64,000 nt of DNA, taken from NCBI RefSeq assembly GCF_024171945.1, contig NZ_JAMTCR010000004.1, positions 372,001 through 436,000 of the forward strand. Direction: 5' to 3'. The notes under the pieces were generated by a model, which was given only the letters and a program-made list of their open reading frames with translations, did not search any database and had not been told where the DNA came from. Below, in pieces: positions 38,268 to 46,349 of this stretch; the first letter of the stretch is position 1; each line of letters begins with the position of its first letter. The stretch is from Actinokineospora globicatena. GTDB lineage: Bacteria; Actinomycetota; Actinomycetes; Mycobacteriales; Pseudonocardiaceae. The position numbers and the translations under genes are program-made.

Positions 38268-39920
38268 GTGACTCCCACCACTGAGCCCACCCGCCGCGTG
38301 TTCCTCAAGTCCTCGGCCGTCGCCGGTGGCGCGCTGCTCGTCCCCGCCGCCCTCGTCCCCACCGCGCTCGCCGGGACCGCCGCCGCCGCTGCCGCCCCGC
38401 AGTTCGCGCACGGCGTCGCCTCCGGTGACCCGTTGCCCGACGGTGTCCTGCTCTGGACCCGCGTCACGCCCACCCCCGAGTCCACCCCCGGTTCCGGCGC
38501 CGGGCCGACCGTCGAGGTCCGCTGGGAGGTGGCCACCGACGCCGGGTTCACCGCCGTCGTCTCCTCCGGCGCCACCACCACCGGCCCCGACCGCGACCAC
38601 ACCGTCAAGGTCGCCGCCGCCGGTCTCGCCCCCGCCACCGCCTACTACTTCCGCTTCACGCTCGACGGCGTCCGCTCCAGCACCGGCCGCACCCGCACCG
38701 CGCCCGCGACCAACGCCGACGTCAGCAAGCTGCGACTGGGCCTGGTCTCCTGCTCCAACTGGCAGGCGGGCTACTTCGCCGCGTACCGCCACCTCGCCGC
38801 CCGCACCGACCTCGACGGCGTCCTGCACGTCGGCGACTACCTCTACGAGTACCAGGCAGGTGGCTACGGCGCGCGCGGCGTGACCATCCGCCCGCATGTC
38901 CCGGCCAACGAGATGCTGACCCTCTCGGACTACCGCCGCCGCCACGCCCAGTACAAGACCGACCCGGACCTGCAGGCGCTGCACGCGGCCCAGCCGTGGT
39001 TCATCACCTGGGACGACCACGAGTACGCCAACGACACCTGGTCCGGCGGCGCGGAGAACCACCAGCCCGGCGAGGGCGACTGGACCGCGCGCAAGGCCGC
39101 CGCCCAGCAGGCCTACTTCGAGTGGATGCCGGTGCGCCAGGGCGCGGGCGGCGAGATCTACCGCCGGTTCCGCTGGGGCCGCCTCGCCGAACTGTCCCTC
39201 TTGGACCTGCGCAGCTACCGCTCCAAGCAGACCACCCCGTCCTCCGGCGACCCGGGCGACCCGAACCGCACCATCACCGGCGACCCGCAGATGGCCTGGC
39301 TCAAGAGCGGCCTGTCGGGCACCGACGCCAAGTGGAAACTGGTCGGCAACTCGGTGATGATCACCCCGATCTCGCTGGGCAACGTCGAGTCGAGGTTCCT
39401 GGAGTCCCTCGGGTCCCTGCTCGGCCTGCCCATCGGCAGTGTCGCGGCCAACGCCGACGCGTGGGACGGCTACACCGCCGACCGCCAGGAACTGCTCGGG
39501 CACCTGCGCGACAACCGGGTCAAGAACACCGTGTTCCTCACCGGCGACATCCACTCCTCCTGGGGCGCCGAGGTGCCGATCGACCGGTCGAGCTACTGGT
39601 ACAACGGCAACTCCGTGGCCACCGAGTTCGTCACCACCTCGGTCACCAGCGACAACATCGACGACCTGCTCAAGGTCGCGCCGCGCACGCTCTCGGTCGC
39701 CGCCGAGTCCGCGCTGCACATCGGCAACCTGCACGTGCGCTACGTCGAGCTGGACTCGCACGGGTACTCCGTCGTCGACGTGAACCCGCAGCGCGTCCAG
39801 ATGGACTGGTACTACCTGGCCGACCGGCTCAGCCCCACCTCGACCGCGCGCCACGCCAAGTCCCTGGCCACGGCCGACGGCACGCAGAAGGTCAAGTCCG
39901 TCTCCGGCCCGGTCGCCTAG
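38268..39920 (+). CDS. phoD: Alkaline phosphatase D (PhoD), Tat-exported
   Basis: PhoD is an extracellular phosphomonoesterase/phosphodiesterase. The 550-aa protein has a twin-arginine signal (TRRVFLKSSAVAGGALL) ending near residue 42. Metal-site motifs follow: LVSCSNWQAGYFAAYRHLA, HVGDYLYEYQAGGY, ITWDDHEYANDTW, and the late FLTGDIHSSWGAEV with SVATEFVTTSVTS. No pho regulator or transporter gene is adjacent. GTG 38268 is the start; the promoter is not clear. Confidence 0.93.
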   Translation: MTPTTEPTRRVFLKSSAVAGGALLVPAALVPTALAGTAAAAAAPQFAHGVASGDPLPDGVLLWTRVTPTPESTPGSGAGPTVEVRWEVATDAGFTAVVSSGATTTGPDRDHTVKVAAAGLAPATAYYFRFTLDGVRSSTGRTRTAPATNADVSKLRLGLVSCSNWQAGYFAAYRHLAARTDLDGVLHVGDYLYEYQAGGYGARGVTIRPHVPANEMLTLSDYRRRHAQYKTDPDLQALHAAQPWFITWDDHEYANDTWSGGAENHQPGEGDWTARKAAAQQAYFEWMPVRQGAGGEIYRRFRWGRLAELSLLDLRSYRSKQTTPSSGDPGDPNRTITGDPQMAWLKSGLSGTDAKWKLVGNSVMITPISLGNVESRFLESLGSLLGLPIGSVAANADAWDGYTADRQELLGHLRDNRVKNTVFLTGDIHSSWGAEVPIDRSSYWYNGNSVATEFVTTSVTSDNIDDLLKVAPRTLSVAAESALHIGNLHVRYVELDSHGYSVVDVNPQRVQMDWYYLADRLSPTSTARHAKSLATADGTQKVKSVSGPVA

Positions 39921-39923
39921 GTC

Positions 39924-39972
39924 CTGGCCGGTGGTGCCGCCCGGTCACGCCGCGGGTGGCACCACCGGCCAG
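39924..39972. terminator. Bidirectional hairpin terminator
   Basis: A perfect 15-bp stem, CTGGCCGGTGGTGCC / GGCACCACCGGCCAG, with a 19-base loop between convergent phoD and the DUF3558 gene. It reaches into the last codons of the latter. Confidence 0.75.
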
Positions 39973-40898
39973 ATCTGCTCGGCGAGCTGTGTGACCTGGG
40001 CGCAGGCCGCTGCCATGTCGGGGTTTCCCTTGAGGGTCAAGGCAAGGGAGGCCTGCTCGACCTGGCCGTCGGACAGTGGGGCTTTGGGGCCGTTGGTCAT
40101 CAGTACGCAGATCGCGTCGCGTGAGTTGGGGGCCTCCAGTTTCAGGCTGGGCCTGCCCGCGACGGTGACGACCGGGAGGTAGGTGTTCCACGTCGGGTCT
40201 GTGCGGCCGAACGTCAAGCGCACGGTGTTGCCCGCGGGGTCGCTCCACTCGCAAGTGTGCTTGGCGGGCCAGTCTTTGCGCGACGGGAACGCCGCGAGCG
40301 CCGCGGCGGGAGCGACCTGGCACGGGTCCATAGTCGCCGTCGAGCCGGGCGGGAACGTGTAGTGCTTGACGGACTTCGGATTCTTCTTCAAGCGCTGCAA
40401 CATCTTCTCGAAACCCTCGCCGATCTGCGGGCACACCTCGGCCGCGTGTCCCTCGCCGGACACCATCACGTGCACCGACAACGCCGTGCCGTCACCGAGG
40501 TGCAGCAGCCGACCGCACGGCGCCATCGGGCTGGTGTAGATCGAGGTCGAGAAGCCGTTCTCCTCCTCGGGGTTGGCGACCGAGCCCTCGACCGCGTCGA
40601 GCCGGGTAACCGACCCGATCGAGATGATCTGCGACCCGCTCGCCGCGGGCAACGAGACCGGGCACTCGTCCCACGAACCCGACTTGATGACCTTGCCGCC
40701 GCCGAAGTCGGACGGCTCGAACAGCGAGCACGGGTCCAAGGTGCTCAGGTCACCCAGGACCTTCTTGACGTCCACCGGCGCCTGCTTGTAGTTCGGCACC
40801 GGTTTGGCGCGGTTCAGCGGTGGTGAGACCACCTGCGTGCACCCCGCCACCGCCAGCACCGCGACACCGATCACCGCTAACCGACCTACACCACGCAT
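39945..40898 (-). CDS. DUF3558-like lipoprotein, two-domain
   Basis: A 317-aa lipoprotein: signal MRGVGRLAVIGVAVLAVAGC, then two similar halves. Each has a DPC motif (LDPCSLFEPSDF at about 57, MDPCQVAPAAALAAF at about 190) and a later cysteine pair, which suggests an internal duplication of the DUF3558 domain. ATG 40898 is preferred to TTG 40901. Function unknown. A second DUF3558 gene lies at 34.1 kb. Confidence 0.75.
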   Translation of the reverse strand: MRGVGRLAVIGVAVLAVAGCTQVVSPPLNRAKPVPNYKQAPVDVKKVLGDLSTLDPCSLFEPSDFGGGKVIKSGSWDECPVSLPAASGSQIISIGSVTRLDAVEGSVANPEEENGFSTSIYTSPMAPCGRLLHLGDGTALSVHVMVSGEGHAAEVCPQIGEGFEKMLQRLKKNPKSVKHYTFPPGSTATMDPCQVAPAAALAAFPSRKDWPAKHTCEWSDPAGNTVRLTFGRTDPTWNTYLPVVTVAGRPSLKLEAPNSRDAICVLMTNGPKAPLSDGQVEQASLALTLKGNPDMAAACAQVTQLAEQIWPVVPPAA

Positions 40899-40943
40899 CA
40901 ACGCCCCCGAACCGTGTTTCCACTGGGGACGGATCGTAGGGGA

Positions 40944-41531
40944 TCACCCGGTGTAGAGGACCAGACCATGGGTGTTCAGCGTCTGGCGGACGGGCACGAA
41001 GTAGCTCGTGCCGCCGGATGAGCAGTTGCCGGAGCCGCCGATCAGGACGCCTTGGGCCTGGTTGCCCGCCATGACCGGGCCACCGGGATCGCCCGGCTCC
41101 AGGCAGATCGACGTCCTGGTGAGACCGCTGACGGAGCCGGTGGGGTAGTTGACCGTCTGGTTCTTGGCCTGGACCACGCCGCAGCGCCACCCGGTCGTCT
41201 GGCCGTAGCGGCAGACCGGCGTGCCGACGGCGGCCTCCGTCGCGCCGCGCACGACGACCGTCGAGCTGGGACCGGTGCGTACCAACGGAGTGGACGTCGA
41301 GTCGGCGGACGCGTCGACCACCGTGACCGGCGCGCTGGCACCAGTGCACGCCCCGGTCGTGATGATCTTGCGGGCGCCGCCGGGTGTCTTGGCGTTGAAG
41401 CCGATCACGCACAGTCTCGCGCCGATGGTGACCCGGTCCCCGCCGACCAGGATCTGTCCCGCGGCGGCGGACGCGGTCGGCGCGGTGAGCACGCACAGCA
41501 CCACCACGCACAGTGTGGCCCAGAACCTCAT
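40944..41531 (-). CDS. Secreted trypsin-fold (S1) protease homologue, catalytically dead
   Basis: A 195-aa protein with a Sec signal (MRFWATLCVVVLCVLTAPTASA) and a streptogrisin/alpha-lytic-like fold: QILVGGDRVTIGARLCVIGFN, GTPVCRYGQTTGWRCGVVQAKNQTVNYPTGSVSGLTRTSICLEPGDPGGPVMAG. The nucleophile motif GDSGGP reads GDPGGP (Ser to Pro, TCC to CCC) and the TAGHC histidine motif reads TTGAC (His to Ala), so two of three catalytic residues are lost. It may bind proteins or sugars rather than cleave them. ATG 41531 starts the signal peptide. Confidence 0.82.
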   Translation of the reverse strand: MRFWATLCVVVLCVLTAPTASAAAGQILVGGDRVTIGARLCVIGFNAKTPGGARKIITTGACTGASAPVTVVDASADSTSTPLVRTGPSSTVVVRGATEAAVGTPVCRYGQTTGWRCGVVQAKNQTVNYPTGSVSGLTRTSICLEPGDPGGPVMAGNQAQGVLIGGSGNCSSGGTSYFVPVRQTLNTHGLVLYTG

Positions 41532-41615
41532 GGCACCCCGCTTTCCCCGAGAGGACAACGGTAAGCGCCGAACCGGACACACCGGAAGCCGCTGATCGGC
41601 CTAGGCGGTTCCCGT

Positions 41616-42341
41616 TCAGGCCGTCCGGCGGCGCAGCGTGCCAGCCCCGAGCGCGAGCGCGGCGACCACGCACCCGGCGACGACCACCAGGTCCAGCACC
41701 AGCGCCGAGTCGACGTCGGCGGACCTGGTGACCCGGGTCAGCGCGTCCACCGCGTACGACAGCGGCATCACGTCGGAGAGCCAGTTCAGCAACCAGCCCA
41801 TCCGCTCGCGGGGCTGGAGCAGGCCGCACAACAGGAACTGCGGCAGTACGAACAACGGCATGAACTGGATCGCCTGGAACTCGCTGGTGGCGAACGCGCT
41901 CACGAACAGGCCCAACGCCATACCCAGCACCGCGTCCAGTACCGCGATCAGCAGCAGTGTCCACACGGAACCGACGACGTCGAGGCCCAACCACAGCACG
42001 CTCACCGTCGTCGCCACGCCGACCTGCGCCACCGCGATGGCCCCGAAGGCGATGGCGTACCCGAGGATCAGGTCGAGCTTGCCCATCGGCATCGTCATCA
42101 GGCGTTCGAGGGTGGCGGTCGTGCGCTCGCGCAACGTGGTCACCGACGCGACCAGGAACATGATGACGAACGGGAACACGCCGAGCAGGGCGGGTGCGGT
42201 GCGGCTGAAGGCGTGCTCGTCGTTGAACACGAAGCGCAGCAACGTCATCAGCAGGGTCGGCACCAGCAGCAGCATCACCACGGTGCGCGGGTCGTGCCGC
42301 AGCTGGGTCAGGACCCGCCTCGCGGTGATCGTCGCCTTCAC
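41616..42341 (-). CDS. ABC-2 type transporter permease
   Basis: A 241-aa membrane protein with six hydrophobic segments: TVVMLLLVPTLLMTLLRF, ALLGVFPFVIMFLVASVTTL, GYAIAFGAIAVAQVGVATTV, LLLIAVLDAVLGMALGLFV, FMPLFVLPQFLLCGLL, and the C-terminal VLDLVVVAGCVVAALALG. It resembles drug/antibiotic exporters of the ABC-2 (DrrB-like) class. GTG 42341 overlaps the ATPase stop (GTGA). Substrate unknown. Confidence 0.9.
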   Translation of the reverse strand: MKATITARRVLTQLRHDPRTVVMLLLVPTLLMTLLRFVFNDEHAFSRTAPALLGVFPFVIMFLVASVTTLRERTTATLERLMTMPMGKLDLILGYAIAFGAIAVAQVGVATTVSVLWLGLDVVGSVWTLLLIAVLDAVLGMALGLFVSAFATSEFQAIQFMPLFVLPQFLLCGLLQPRERMGWLLNWLSDVMPLSYAVDALTRVTRSADVDSALVLDLVVVAGCVVAALALGAGTLRRRTA

Positions 42342-43048
42342 GCCGCCCTCGCCAACCGCAGGAACGCCTGCTCGAGGTCGTCCTGGCCGGTCTTGGCGCG
42401 CAGGCCGTCGGGGGTGTCGTCGGCGAGCACCAGACCGTCGCGCATGAACAGCAGGCGGTCGCAGCGCGCGGCCTCGTCCATGACGTGGCTGGAGACGACC
42501 AGGGCGACGCCGGTCGCGGCGAGGCGGTGGAACAGGGCCCACAGGTCTTCGCGCAGCACCGGGTCCAGCCCGACGGTCGGCTCGTCGAGCACGAGCAGTT
42601 CGGGGGAGCCCAGCAGCGCCACGGCCAGGCTCGCGCGGCCGCGCTGACCACCGGAGAGGCTGCCGACGAGCTGCTTGGCCTGGCCCGCCAGGTCGACCTC
42701 GGCCAGCACCCGGTCTACGTCGCGCGCCGGGGCACCGAGCACGGCGGCGAAGTAGCGCAGGCACTCGCCGACGGTCAGGTCCGCGTAGACGGCCGGGTTC
42801 TGGGTCGCGTAGCCGACGCGGGACCGCAGATCGGGGTGCCCGGCGGGCCTGCCCAGCACCTCCACGGTGCCGTCGGCGATGGTCTGCACGCCGACGACCG
42901 CGCGCATCAGGGTGGTCTTGCCGCAGCCGCTGGGGCCGAGCAGGCCGGTGACCGAGCCGCGCGGGATCGCGAACCCGACGCCGCGCAGCACGTCCCGGCC
43001 GCCGCGCACCACCCGCAGCCCGGTCCCGGTGACCGCCGAATTCGTCAT
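42338..43048 (-). CDS. ABC transporter ATP-binding protein
   Basis: A 236-aa ATPase: Walker A GPSGCGKTT at about residues 38-46, Q-loop YATQNPAVYADLT, signature LSGGQRGRASLAVALL, Walker B LLVLDEPTVGLDP, and the H-loop histidine in SSHVMDEAARCD. It pairs with the ABC-2 permease directly downstream. CAGAAT lies seven bases before the ATG. Probable exporter. Confidence 0.93.
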   Translation of the reverse strand: MTNSAVTGTGLRVVRGGRDVLRGVGFAIPRGSVTGLLGPSGCGKTTLMRAVVGVQTIADGTVEVLGRPAGHPDLRSRVGYATQNPAVYADLTVGECLRYFAAVLGAPARDVDRVLAEVDLAGQAKQLVGSLSGGQRGRASLAVALLGSPELLVLDEPTVGLDPVLREDLWALFHRLAATGVALVVSSHVMDEAARCDRLLFMRDGLVLADDTPDGLRAKTGQDDLEQAFLRLARAA

Positions 43049-43055
43049 GCGTTTA

Positions 43056-43061
43056 ATTCTG
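43056..43061 (-). promoter_or_regulatory. -10-like hexamer CAGAAT
   Basis: CAGAAT on the minus strand, seven bases before ATG 43048 of the ABC ATPase gene; weak match, possible leaderless start. Confidence 0.35.
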
Positions 43062-43145
43062 CGCGCGCCCGGTTACGCCGTCAAGGTCTTCACCCGGCGC
43101 CCGCTCCGGCCTAGCGTGATCACCCTCACCCGACCCGGAGGTCCG

Positions 43146-43658
43146 ATGCCCGCCGACTTATCCGCTCTGACCCAGGAGCTGGACTGGACCTCGCTGCGCG
43201 GCCACCCCGCGCCGGACACCTTCCACGCCCGGCTGCGCGCGGGCATCGAGACCTGGGACGCGGCCATCGCCGACCTCGACGCGGGCGGGACCGCCGCCGA
43301 CGCCCTCGACCAGGTCGTCGCCGCCTTCGACATGACCGCCGAGTTCGCCGCGCCGACCACCGAGGCCCTGGAGATGGCCAAACTGGACGTCGGCACCACC
43401 GCCCACCGCTTCCTCGTCCTGCTCATCCCCATCCGCCGCGACCTCGTCCGCGCCAACCACCGCCCCGTCACCCAACTCCGCAAGGCCGTCGCCCTCGAAC
43501 GCCGCACCCACAGCCGCTGGCGCAGCCCCGACGGCCGCGCCGCCGCCCTGGTCGACCGCGACCTGCAACTCGAGGAGGTCCGCGTCACCGCCAAGGCCAT
43601 GCTCGAGGAAGCCGCCACCCTCGCCGCCACCTTCACCCGCTGGCGCCACGGCTCCTGA
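43146..43658 (+). CDS. Hypothetical helical protein upstream of hisF
   Basis: Not recognised. A 170-aa, strongly helical, charged protein ([33 protein letters not shown]-like basic middle, [27 protein letters not shown] at the end) with no signal or membrane span. GGAG precedes ATG 43146, which decides the start. It is on the hisF strand with an intervening hisF promoter, so it need not be part of histidine synthesis. Confidence 0.55.
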   Translation: MPADLSALTQELDWTSLRGHPAPDTFHARLRAGIETWDAAIADLDAGGTAADALDQVVAAFDMTAEFAAPTTEALEMAKLDVGTTAHRFLVLLIPIRRDLVRANHRPVTQLRKAVALERRTHSRWRSPDGRAAALVDRDLQLEEVRVTAKAMLEEAATLAATFTRWRHGS

Positions 43659-43740
43659 CTGACACCACAGCACCTGAACCCCGCGATCCGCAGGCTTCGG
43701 GGCGGGCGAGGCAGACGCGGAGGGTGGGGGTCGCAGGCCG

Positions 43741-43746
43741 TAGGCT
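43741..43746 (+). promoter_or_regulatory. hisF -10 hexamer TAGGCT
   Basis: TAGGCT seven bases before ATG 43754; leaderless promoter of hisF. Confidence 0.55.
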
Positions 43747-43753
43747 GGGCGGC

Positions 43754-44527
43754 ATGGCAGTAGCGGTCCGGGTCATTCCTTGTCTTGACGTCGACGCTGG
43801 TCGGGTGGTCAAGGGGGTCAACTTCACTGATCTCGTCGACGCCGGGGATCCGGTTGAGTTGGCGGCGGCTTATGACGCCGAGGGGGCCGATGAGCTGACC
43901 TTCCTGGATGTCACCGCGTCCTCTTCGGACCGGGAGACGACGCTGGACGTGGTTCGGCGGACCGCTGAGCAGGTGTTCATCCCGTTGACCGTCGGTGGTG
44001 GGGTGCGCACCGTTGAGGACATCGACCGGTTGTTGCGCGCGGGTGCGGACAAGGTCGGCATCAACACCGCCGCCATCGCACGGCCCGAGTTCCTGCGCGA
44101 GGCCTCCCACCGCTACGGCGCCCAGTGCGTCGTGCTGTCGGTCGACGCCCGCCGGGTGCCTGAGGGGACGCAGCCGACCCCGTCCGGGTTCGAGGTCACG
44201 ACGCACGGCGGCAGGCGCGGTACCGGTATCGACGCCGTCGAATGGGCCGCGCGGGGCCAGGAGTTGGGCGTCGGCGAGATCCTGCTCAACTCCATGGACG
44301 CTGACGGCACCAAGGCCGGGTTCGACCTCGAGCTGATCCGGCTGGCCCGCGCCCGCGTCGACGTGCCGCTGATCGCCAGCGGGGGAGCGGGCGACCTCGC
44401 GCACTTCCCGCCCGCCGTCGCGGAGGGGGCGGACGCGGTGCTGGCCGCCAGCGTGTTCCACTTCGGACAGTTGCGGATCGGCGAGGTGAAGGACGCGCTG
44501 CGCGGCGCCGGGGTCGAGGTCAGGTGA
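43754..44527 (+). CDS. hisF: Imidazole glycerol phosphate synthase, cyclase subunit
   Basis: HisF makes imidazole glycerol phosphate and AICAR with ammonia from HisH. The 257-aa barrel has [19 protein letters not shown] (D12), [49 protein letters not shown], and [16 protein letters not shown] 43754 is chosen over the longer frame from GTG 43724 because TAGGCT lies seven bases upstream and the family starts there. It overlaps the next gene. Confidence 0.95.
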   Translation: MAVAVRVIPCLDVDAGRVVKGVNFTDLVDAGDPVELAAAYDAEGADELTFLDVTASSSDRETTLDVVRRTAEQVFIPLTVGGGVRTVEDIDRLLRAGADKVGINTAAIARPEFLREASHRYGAQCVVLSVDARRVPEGTQPTPSGFEVTTHGGRRGTGIDAVEWAARGQELGVGEILLNSMDADGTKAGFDLELIRLARARVDVPLIASGGAGDLAHFPPAVAEGADAVLAASVFHFGQLRIGEVKDALRGAGVEVR

Positions 44528-44880
44528 CGCGTCCGCTGGAGATCAGGTTGGCGAGCCTGCTGCTGGTCGGGTCGGCGGTCGCGTTCGTCGTCTTCGGCCT
44601 GGTGCGGCAGGATTGGGCCAACCTGAGGTTCCCGGCGATCCTCGGCGTCCTCGGGCTGCTGGCGGGGGTGAGCGCGTTCGTCGGCAAGTACGCCGGCGCG
44701 GTGCTCGCGGTCGTGGTGCTCGCCGCGGTGGCGCACACGGCGATCGCGTTGAGCCTGGACCTGGTGTGGGTGCGGGTCGGCTCGGGGGTGTTGGCCGCGG
44801 CGCACGTGTACGCCGGGGTGTTGGTGCTGACCCGCCCGGCGCGGGTGTTCATGGGGAAGGTGAGCGGTGACGAGTCTTGA
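44524..44880 (+). CDS. Small membrane protein in hisF-hisI operon
   Basis: A 118-aa protein with about four hydrophobic segments (residues about 8-26, 37-54, 58-78 and 84-104). It overlaps hisF by GTGA and hisI by 14 bases, so it is translated as part of the operon. Mycobacterial relatives also have a membrane protein near here, but the function is not known. Confidence 0.6.
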   Translation: MTRPLEIRLASLLLVGSAVAFVVFGLVRQDWANLRFPAILGVLGLLAGVSAFVGKYAGAVLAVVVLAAVAHTAIALSLDLVWVRVGSGVLAAAHVYAGVLVLTRPARVFMGKVSGDES

Positions 44881-45217
44881 CCCGGCGATCGCGGCGCGGC
44901 TCAAGCGCAACGCGGACGGACTGGTGTGCGCGGTGGCCCAGCAGCGCGGGACCGGCGAGGTCCTGATGGTGGCCTGGATGGACGACGAGGCGTTGCACCT
45001 GACGCTGACCACCCGCCGCGCGACGTACTTCTCCCGCAGCCGCGGCGAACTGTGGGTCAAGGGCGCCACCTCCGGCAACACCCAGGCCGTGCACGACGTC
45101 CGCCTCGACTGCGACGGCGACACCGTCCTGCTCACCGTCGACCAATCCGGCCCGGCTTGCCACACCGGCGCCCGCACGTGCTTCGACGCCGACCTCTTGC
45201 TCGCCCCAGCGGACTAA
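44867..45217 (+). CDS. hisI: Phosphoribosyl-AMP cyclohydrolase
   Basis: HisI opens the adenine ring of phosphoribosyl-AMP. The 116-aa monofunctional enzyme has [47 protein letters not shown], the metal-site [13 protein letters not shown], and the cysteines of [10 protein letters not shown]. hisE is not adjacent. GTG 44867 lies inside the preceding gene's 3' end. A 430-base gap with inverted repeats follows. Confidence 0.95.
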   Translation: MTSLDPAIAARLKRNADGLVCAVAQQRGTGEVLMVAWMDDEALHLTLTTRRATYFSRSRGELWVKGATSGNTQAVHDVRLDCDGDTVLLTVDQSGPACHTGARTCFDADLLLAPAD

Positions 45218-45242
45218 CCCGGTCTGTCCACAACCCCCACCC

Positions 45243-45333
45243 TTGTCCACAGCGACGGCTTGATCGGTGCCGTGCCGAGGCCCCCGACGCTAGGCTGGAT
45301 TCGGGGGCTGCTCTGTCGGGTGGCCATGATCAC
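45243..45333 (+). repeat. DnaA-box / TAGGCT module, copy C-left
   Basis: TTGTCCACAG (45243-45252), 38 bases, TAGGCT (45291-45296), then TCGGGGGCTGCTCTG and GGCCATGATCAC (45322-45333). A further CTGTCCACAA lies just upstream (45224-45233). Confidence 0.65.
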
Positions 45334-45513
45334 GCCGCTGCCGCCCGAGGTCACCGTTGCACCCGCGAGCCCCAGCACCGCCACCGCGTGCCGCCAGCCC
45401 AAGACCCGAGGTCGCGCCGTGAAACACCGATCACCTCGATGCCCGCCACCACCAGCTCGGCGCCCGCCGACCCACCCCGGGACGGCTCGCGGGCGGGTGA
45501 TCATCGGGCGGGT

Positions 45514-45621
45514 GATCATGGCGCCGCGCTGAGCAGCCCCCGAATCCAGCCTAGTGGTCGGCGGCTAGCGGGAGCGCGGACTGAATCCCCGCTGTGGATG
45601 AGCGCGGGGGGATGTGGACAA
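45514..45621 (-). repeat. DnaA-box / TAGGCT module, copy C-right
   Basis: On the minus strand: CATCCACAG (45592-45600), 38 bases, TAGGCT (45548-45553), then GGATTCGGGGGCTGCTCAG and CCATGATCAC (45514-45523). A further TTGTCCACA lies upstream (45613-45621). It is an inverted partner of copy C-left. Confidence 0.65.
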
Positions 45622-45650
45622 CTGGCCGCGGGATCACCGGCGAGACCGCG

Positions 45651-46256
45651 TCAGGCCAGTGGGCCGGTCAGGTAGCGCTGGAGGGTCGGGCCGACGGCCT
45701 TGACGACGGTTTCCACGTCGGTCGCGGTGATCGGGTCGAACTTGGCGACGTAGCGGACCACGCCGAGGCCGATCATCTGGGAGGCGACCAGGTTGGAGCG
45801 GAGTTCGCCGTTGTCGGTGGCGACGCCCGCGAGTTGGCCGAAGACGTTGGTGTGGAAGAACTCACGCAGGGCCTTGGCGACCTTCTCGTGGGAGGCGACG
45901 CTGCGGATCATGGCGGCGAAGATGCCGCCGTCGTGGGCGTCCCAGATGGTGAGGAAGGTGCGGACGATGCGCTCGCCGAGGGTGACCGGGTCGCCGGTGC
46001 CCAGGACCTGGGCGAGCTGCTCGCGCGGGTTGAACGGCAGTTGCAGCACGGCCTCGGCGAAGAGGGCCTCCTTGCCGCCGAACCAGTGGTTGACCATGGC
46101 GGCGTCCACCCCGGCCTTGCGGGCGATGGCGCGCACGGTGGCGCCGTCGTAGCCCTGCTCGGTGAAGACCTCCCTGGCCGCGGTCAGCAGGGCGGTCCTG
46201 GTGTCGGTCCCGCCCGGACGCCTGCCGCGGCGCCGTTCGCCGTTGGAGCTAGTCAC
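45651..46256 (-). CDS. TetR-family regulator
   Basis: A 201-aa repressor: RTALLTAAREVFTEQGYDGATVRAIARKAGVDAAMVNHWFGGKEALFAEAV is the TetR helix-turn-helix. The C-terminal half is the ligand-binding helical domain (QLPFNPREQLAQVLG ... VVKAVGPTLQRYLTG). GTG 46256 has CATGAT six bases upstream. The very long frame that continues upstream is antisense to trpE and is not coding. It is divergent from trpE; a perfect 14-bp palindrome lies between them. Confidence 0.9.
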   Translation of the reverse strand: MTSSNGERRRGRRPGGTDTRTALLTAAREVFTEQGYDGATVRAIARKAGVDAAMVNHWFGGKEALFAEAVLQLPFNPREQLAQVLGTGDPVTLGERIVRTFLTIWDAHDGGIFAAMIRSVASHEKVAKALREFFHTNVFGQLAGVATDNGELRSNLVASQMIGLGVVRYVAKFDPITATDVETVVKAVGPTLQRYLTGPLA

Positions 46257-46262
46257 CCGACC

Positions 46263-46268
46263 ATCATG
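46263..46268 (-). promoter_or_regulatory. -10-like hexamer CATGAT
   Basis: CATGAT on the minus strand, six bases before GTG 46256 of the TetR gene; weak xANNNT match. Confidence 0.3.
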
Positions 46269-46287
46269 GACTACCCGGTGACTCCCC

Positions 46288-46301
46288 TCAACACGTGTTG
46301 A
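46288..46301. promoter_or_regulatory. Palindrome TCAACACGTGTTGA, candidate TetR operator
   Basis: A perfect 14-bp palindrome between the divergent TetR gene and trpE, 32 bases from the TetR start and about 50 from trpE; a typical operator position. Confidence 0.5.
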
Positions 46302-46337
46302 AATATGGCCCGGGGTAACCCGGTGGCGCGCGCACGG

Positions 46338-46343
46338 CAGAAT
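46338..46343 (+). promoter_or_regulatory. trpE -10-like hexamer CAGAAT
   Basis: CAGAAT six bases before ATG 46350; possible leaderless start of trpE. Confidence 0.35.
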
Positions 46344-46349
46344 GACCCC

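Larger units (their letters stand above)
45218..45650. other. 433-base gap between hisI and TetR gene, inverted-repeat rich
   Basis: No credible gene. Two copies of the DnaA-box / TAGGCT module face each other, with arms 45224-45333 and 45512-45621 and a 178-base spacer rich in C on the plus strand. Confidence 0.6.

Noticed and set aside
45260-45532. Small open frames inside the hisI-TetR gap
   Set aside because: They run through the inverted repeat, lack ribosome sites or domains, and appear on both strands as expected of G/C-rich non-coding DNA.
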